8,679 bases of DNA from Opitutia bacterium UBA7350 (GTDB lineage: Bacteria; Verrucomicrobiota; Verrucomicrobiia; Opitutales; Coraliomargaritaceae). Where the stretch lies: the NCBI GenBank assembly GCA_002470925.1, contig DKOX01000127.1:1-8679 (forward strand), given 5' to 3'. A program made the position numbers and the translations under genes. Each line of letters begins with the position of its first letter. The first letter of the stretch is position 1. The notes beneath the pieces were generated by a model. That model ran no database searches. It was given only the letters and a program-made list of their open reading frames with translations, and was not told where the DNA came from. Positions 6,203-8,679 of this stretch are shown one piece after another.

Positions 6203-6393
6203 ACGAATTTGTCGTTTCCAGAACGATCCCACAGAATGTACCATCTTCACTCCAGAGCATTTCAGCCTCCCCTAAACAGAGGGTGGGCAGGAAGTGTCGG
6301 GAGTGTAGTATAGTCGCAAAATTTGGCGCATTCTGCTCTGCCGATTGGTGGCAACTACATATTAAAAGTTACAGTATTAAAATAGAAATAACT
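6203..6393 (+). promoter_or_regulatory. Non-coding gap between the fucose operon and the sulfatase, likely holding a terminator and a promoter
   Basis: This 191-nt stretch is the largest gap in the window. It contains a GC-rich hairpin in its first half and becomes AT-rich in the last 40 nt before the sulfatase (ATATTAAAAG, TATTAAAATAG). A promoter for the sulfatase unit probably lies here, but I could not find a -35/-10 pair with normal spacing. There is no clear Shine-Dalgarno in front of ATG 6394. No RNA gene or repeat is visible in it. Confidence 0.35.
6265..6288 (+). terminator. GC-rich hairpin after the BMC gene, possible terminator
   Basis: GCCTCCCCT (6265-6273) can pair with AGGGTGGGC (6280-6288) across a 6-nt loop, with one G-T wobble and one mismatch. 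No run of T follows, so it is not a textbook intrinsic terminator. It lies 63 nt past the BMC stop codon, where the operon would be expected to end. It could instead stabilise the mRNA 3' end. Confidence 0.35.
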
Positions 6394-8244
6394 ATGAAGA
6401 GAATAATGATTTTTGCCTTACTGCTTTCTGGGGCTGCTTGTGCTGACGCCGCAGCGGAAAGGCAAACCAAGGCGGACTGGCTTGCGAATAAGAAGGTGAA
6501 CATTGAGGCGCGGGGGAAGACCTATGATGCTGCCCACATGAGCGCCGCATTTGATTCTATGGATCTCGACAAGGACGGCATTTTAACCCCGGAAGAAATG
6601 GCGGCCCATAAGGCTGCAAGAAAGTCGGGGAAAAAGCCGCTCAAGGCACCGGAACCCGGGATCAAGGAACTGAAGCTCAAGGCCGGCGAGAGCCGGATGG
6701 TTTCCGCTGCCGATTTTAAAATTAAGGAGAGAATTGCAAAAAATAAGCGCACACAGAGCACGAGCAACTCAGCGACAACCGGGCCCGACATTCAAGCAAA
6801 TGAGCTGGAAGGAAGCCGCCCCAATATCATTCTGGTGCTGACTGACGATCAGGGGATGGGCGATCTTTCCTGTATGGGAAACCCCATCCTGAAGACGCCT
6901 CACATCGATGCGCTTTACCGGAAGTCGACCCGCTTTGCCGATTTCCAGGTCAGCCCGACCTGCTCTCCGACCCGTGCCGCGATCATGAGTGGGCGTCTTC
7001 CGTTTGAAGTGGGCGTTAGTCATACTATTATGCAACGCGATCGTTTGGCACCTGCAGTGGTCACGTTCCCTCAAGCATTACAACAGGCTGGCTACAGCAC
7101 CGGCTTGTTCGGAAAATGGCATTTGGGTGACGGCGAGGCGTATTTGCCGCAGAACAGGGGGTTTGACGAGGTCTTGATGCATGGTGCGGGCGGGATCGGG
7201 CAATATAGCTTTGGCGATTTTAAGGAAAATGCGACGAACAAATATTTCGACAATGTGCTCTTACACAACGATACCATTGTTAAAACCAAAGGCTTTTGCA
7301 CAGACCTGTTTTTTAAAGCTTCCTTGGCATGGATAAAAAAACAACAGGATGCGAAACAGCCCTTTTTTGCCTATATCTCTTTGAATGCGCCTCATGGCCC
7401 GCTGATCGCTCCGGAAAAATATAAAAAACGATTTCTGGACGAGGGCTATAATCAGTCAACCGCCGCACGCTACGGCATGATCGAAAATATTGATGACAAT
7501 ATGGGCCTGCTGATGGCGAAGCTTCGTGAATGGAATGCTTTGGAAAATACGCTGGTCATCTTTATGACAGATAATGGCATGGCCATGAAATCGATCGGGA
7601 AGAAAGGTCAAACAGGTCGACTGATGGCATGGAATGCCGGACTCAAAGGGCACAAGGATACAAATTGGGAAGGTGGCACGCATGTGCCTGCGTTTTGGTA
7701 TTGGCAAGGGGTGCTGGGGGAGGGCGTCGATGTTCCCGCATTGACCGCGCATATTGATCTGTATCGCACCTTTTGTTCACTGGCCGGTGCAAAAATACCG
7801 GAAAGCACCCTGCCGCCGAGAGGGCGTTCATTGCTTCCATTGCTGGAAGACCCGAACGCCGAATGGCTTGATAGGACTTTATATTCTCACCGCGGCCGCT
7901 GGGGTGGGGGCGGACGAGGCAAGAAAACGCGCGCCCTGGCCAAATATTACGGTGCATCGGTGCGCACGCAACGTTGGCGTCTTGTTTATGAGATGGACAG
8001 CGAAGGTCCTTGGCTGAGCGATATTTCAGCGGATCCGGGCGAAACAAAAAACCTCGTCAATGAGTACCCGGATGTGGCGGAGCAATTGAAAGCAGGATTT
8101 GACCAGTGGTGGGACGCCTCGGAAGCATTCCTGGTCAATAAAGACCTACCCCGGATTAAGGCTGGAGAATACCATTTGCATAAGCTCTACAACCAGCAAC
8201 TCAAGGAAATGGGCATTCCCCACTGGGAACCCGAACAGTTTTAG
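6394..8244 (+). CDS. Secreted formylglycine sulfatase with an N-terminal EF-hand
   Basis: A 616-aa type I sulfatase. A signal peptide (MKRIMIFALLLSGAACADAAA) is followed by a 52-residue module containing one EF-hand loop, DLDKDGILTPEE (57-68), with acidic ligands D57, D59, D61 and E68. Next comes a Lys-rich linker of about 70 residues, then the sulfatase domain from about residue 142 (RPNIILVLTDDQG). The catalytic site is C190 in CSPTR, matching the CxPxR motif in which Cys is converted to formylglycine. D151/D152, the GKWHLG motif (240-245), H334 in NAPHG and D393/N394 in MTDNG complete the metal and sulfate site. I start at ATG 6394 because it gives a proper signal peptide; the frame is open further upstream but without one. 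Given the fucose operon upstream, a likely role is desulfation of a fucose-containing sulfated polysaccharide in the periplasm or at the cell surface. The exact substrate cannot be read. A lipoprotein is unlikely, since the residue three before C16 is Gly. Confidence 0.9.
   Translation: MKRIMIFALLLSGAACADAAAERQTKADWLANKKVNIEARGKTYDAAHMSAAFDSMDLDKDGILTPEEMAAHKAARKSGKKPLKAPEPGIKELKLKAGESRMVSAADFKIKERIAKNKRTQSTSNSATTGPDIQANELEGSRPNIILVLTDDQGMGDLSCMGNPILKTPHIDALYRKSTRFADFQVSPTCSPTRAAIMSGRLPFEVGVSHTIMQRDRLAPAVVTFPQALQQAGYSTGLFGKWHLGDGEAYLPQNRGFDEVLMHGAGGIGQYSFGDFKENATNKYFDNVLLHNDTIVKTKGFCTDLFFKASLAWIKKQQDAKQPFFAYISLNAPHGPLIAPEKYKKRFLDEGYNQSTAARYGMIENIDDNMGLLMAKLREWNALENTLVIFMTDNGMAMKSIGKKGQTGRLMAWNAGLKGHKDTNWEGGTHVPAFWYWQGVLGEGVDVPALTAHIDLYRTFCSLAGAKIPESTLPPRGRSLLPLLEDPNAEWLDRTLYSHRGRWGGGGRGKKTRALAKYYGASVRTQRWRLVYEMDSEGPWLSDISADPGETKNLVNEYPDVAEQLKAGFDQWWDASEAFLVNKDLPRIKAGEYHLHKLYNQQLKEMGIPHWEPEQF
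6466..6621 (+). repeat. EF-hand module, copy 1 (in the sulfatase)
   Basis: Codons 25-76 of the sulfatase, from TKADWLANKK to EMAAHKAAR. The stretch is 44/52 identical at protein level to 8378-8533 and visibly similar in DNA, with most differences at third positions. It directly follows the signal peptide and carries one canonical EF-hand calcium loop, DLDKDGILTPEE. Confidence 0.85.
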
Positions 8245-8246
8245 TC

Positions 8247-8259
8247 ACCGCTCAGCGGT
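8247..8259 (+). terminator. Short hairpin just after the sulfatase stop codon
   Basis: ACCGC-TCA-GCGGT is a perfect 5-bp stem with a 3-nt loop, two bases after the sulfatase TAG. Only three T residues (8259-8261) follow, so termination here would be weak. The next gene starts 44 nt further on with its own strong ribosome site, so readthrough into it is plausible. Confidence 0.3.
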
Positions 8260-8287
8260 TTAACACATGAATCAATACAGGTACTTA

Positions 8288-8293
8288 AAGGAG
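8288..8293 (+). promoter_or_regulatory. Strong ribosome binding site for the last gene
   Basis: AAGGAG is the best Shine-Dalgarno placed before a gene in this window. It sits 9 nt before ATG 8303 and 12 nt before ATG 8306. The ATGs at 8294 and 8297 are too close to it, so the start is most likely 8303. Confidence 0.6.
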
Positions 8294-8302
8294 ATGATGA
8301 TA

Positions 8303-8679
8303 ATGATGAAAAAATATATGATGATTATGATGCTGTTTTCGGCGGCTACTTTTGTTGGCGCCGCACCGGAGGCAGAGACGAAGGCGGATTGGCTTGCGAA
8401 CAAGAAGAAGAACATTGAGGCGCGAGGCAAAACATTCGATGCCGCCCATATGAGCGCCGCGTTTGATGCGGTCGATCTCAATAATGACGGCATCTTAACC
8501 CCAAAAGAGATGGCGGCACATAAGGCGTCAAGGACAGGTGGAAAGAAAACACAGCCTGCAAAAGCAAAACCGGCTGTGGTGCGGGTGCCGGTCGCTGCTC
8601 CCGACTCGGCCCCATTGGTCTCGGCTTCCAGGGCGCCCTTCGATGGCGATCCTGCCACTACAATCTGGTTCAATCAGCC
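8303..8679 (+). CDS. Secreted EF-hand protein, N-terminal part only (cut by the window end; possibly a GH95-type fucosidase)
   Basis: The frame stays open to the window edge, giving 125 complete codons. It begins with a Met-rich signal peptide (MMKKYMMIMMLFSAATFVGA), then the same EF-hand module as the upstream sulfatase with calcium loop DLNNDGILTPKE (58-69), then an Ala/Pro/Lys-rich linker. The visible sequence then reaches FDGDPATTIWFNQ and a partial Pro codon. Its linker and what follows do not resemble the sulfatase (no RPNIILVLTDDQG). The IWFNQP ending resembles the opening of GH95 alpha-L-fucosidase/galactosidase domains, which usually begin with a motif like LWYxxPA, and a fucosidase would suit the locus. 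That identification rests on six residues and is tentative. What is firm is a secreted or periplasmic protein carrying an EF-hand module. Confidence 0.75.
   Translation, partial: MMKKYMMIMMLFSAATFVGAAPEAETKADWLANKKKNIEARGKTFDAAHMSAAFDAVDLNNDGILTPKEMAAHKASRTGGKKTQPAKAKPAVVRVPVAAPDSAPLVSASRAPFDGDPATTIWFNQ
8378..8533 (+). repeat. EF-hand module, copy 2 (in the truncated last gene)
   Basis: Codons 26-77 of the last gene, paired with 6466-6621. All calcium-ligand positions are kept (D58, N60, D62, E69). The differences between the copies are V/K, Y/F, S/A, M/V, D/N, K/N, E/K and A/S. The similarity falls off in the linker on the C-terminal side and in the signal peptide on the N-terminal side. 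Confidence 0.85.

Noticed and set aside
6283..6393. Upstream extension of the sulfatase from a GTG at 6283.
   Set aside because: The 37 extra residues are not hydrophobic and would bury the signal peptide that begins at ATG 6394. The extension also overlaps the hairpin region.
1..8679. CRISPR arrays, tRNA/rRNA genes, insertion sequences or phage genes.
   Set aside because: I saw no regularly spaced repeats, no tRNA-like cloverleaf, no transposase or integrase, and no terminal inverted repeats.

Overview
The window reads as a fucose and fucoidan utilisation locus from a marine, polysaccharide-degrading bacterium, most likely of the Planctomycetota-Verrucomicrobiota group. That placement is inferred from the combination of a secreted formylglycine sulfatase, an EF-hand N-terminal module, a non-phosphorylating L-fucose pathway and a bacterial microcompartment (BMC) shell gene. 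No rRNA or other phylogenetic marker is present. Every gene I support lies on the + strand.

Region 1 (38-6202) is one tight operon of seven genes, with gaps of 1-29 nt and one overlap. In order it encodes the small SAF subunit and the large subunit of a UxaA-family sugar-acid dehydratase, an SDR dehydrogenase, a FucP-type L-fucose:H+ symporter, an amidohydrolase-fold lactonase (COG3618 type), a DapA-fold aldolase and a tandem-domain BMC shell protein (BMC-T). Apart from the shell gene, this is the gene set of the Campylobacter jejuni fucose island (split altronate-hydrolase homologues, SDR, FucP, amidohydrolase, DapA-like aldolase). The inferred route is: L-fucose enters by FucP; the SDR oxidises it to L-fuconolactone; the lactonase gives L-fuconate; the two-subunit dehydratase gives 2-keto-3-deoxy-L-fuconate; and the aldolase splits this to pyruvate and L-lactaldehyde.

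The most interesting signal is at the aldolase/BMC junction. The aldolase has about 30 residues beyond the normal end of the DapA fold: a flexible linker and then a short amphipathic helix that looks like a BMC encapsulation peptide. One nucleotide after its stop codon the BMC-T gene starts. This suggests that only the aldehyde-releasing step is placed in a microcompartment, while the upstream oxidation, lactone opening and dehydration stay in the cytosol.

Region 2 (6394 to the end) follows a 191-nt non-coding gap and holds extracytoplasmic polysaccharide-attacking enzymes. One is a complete 616-aa sulfatase with a signal peptide and one EF-hand. The other is the start of a second secreted protein carrying nearly the same EF-hand module (44 of 52 residues identical) on a different downstream sequence, possibly a GH95-type fucosidase. 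Together the two regions describe desulfation and cleavage of a sulfated fucan outside the cytoplasm, L-fucose import, and non-phosphorylating catabolism ending in a microcompartment.
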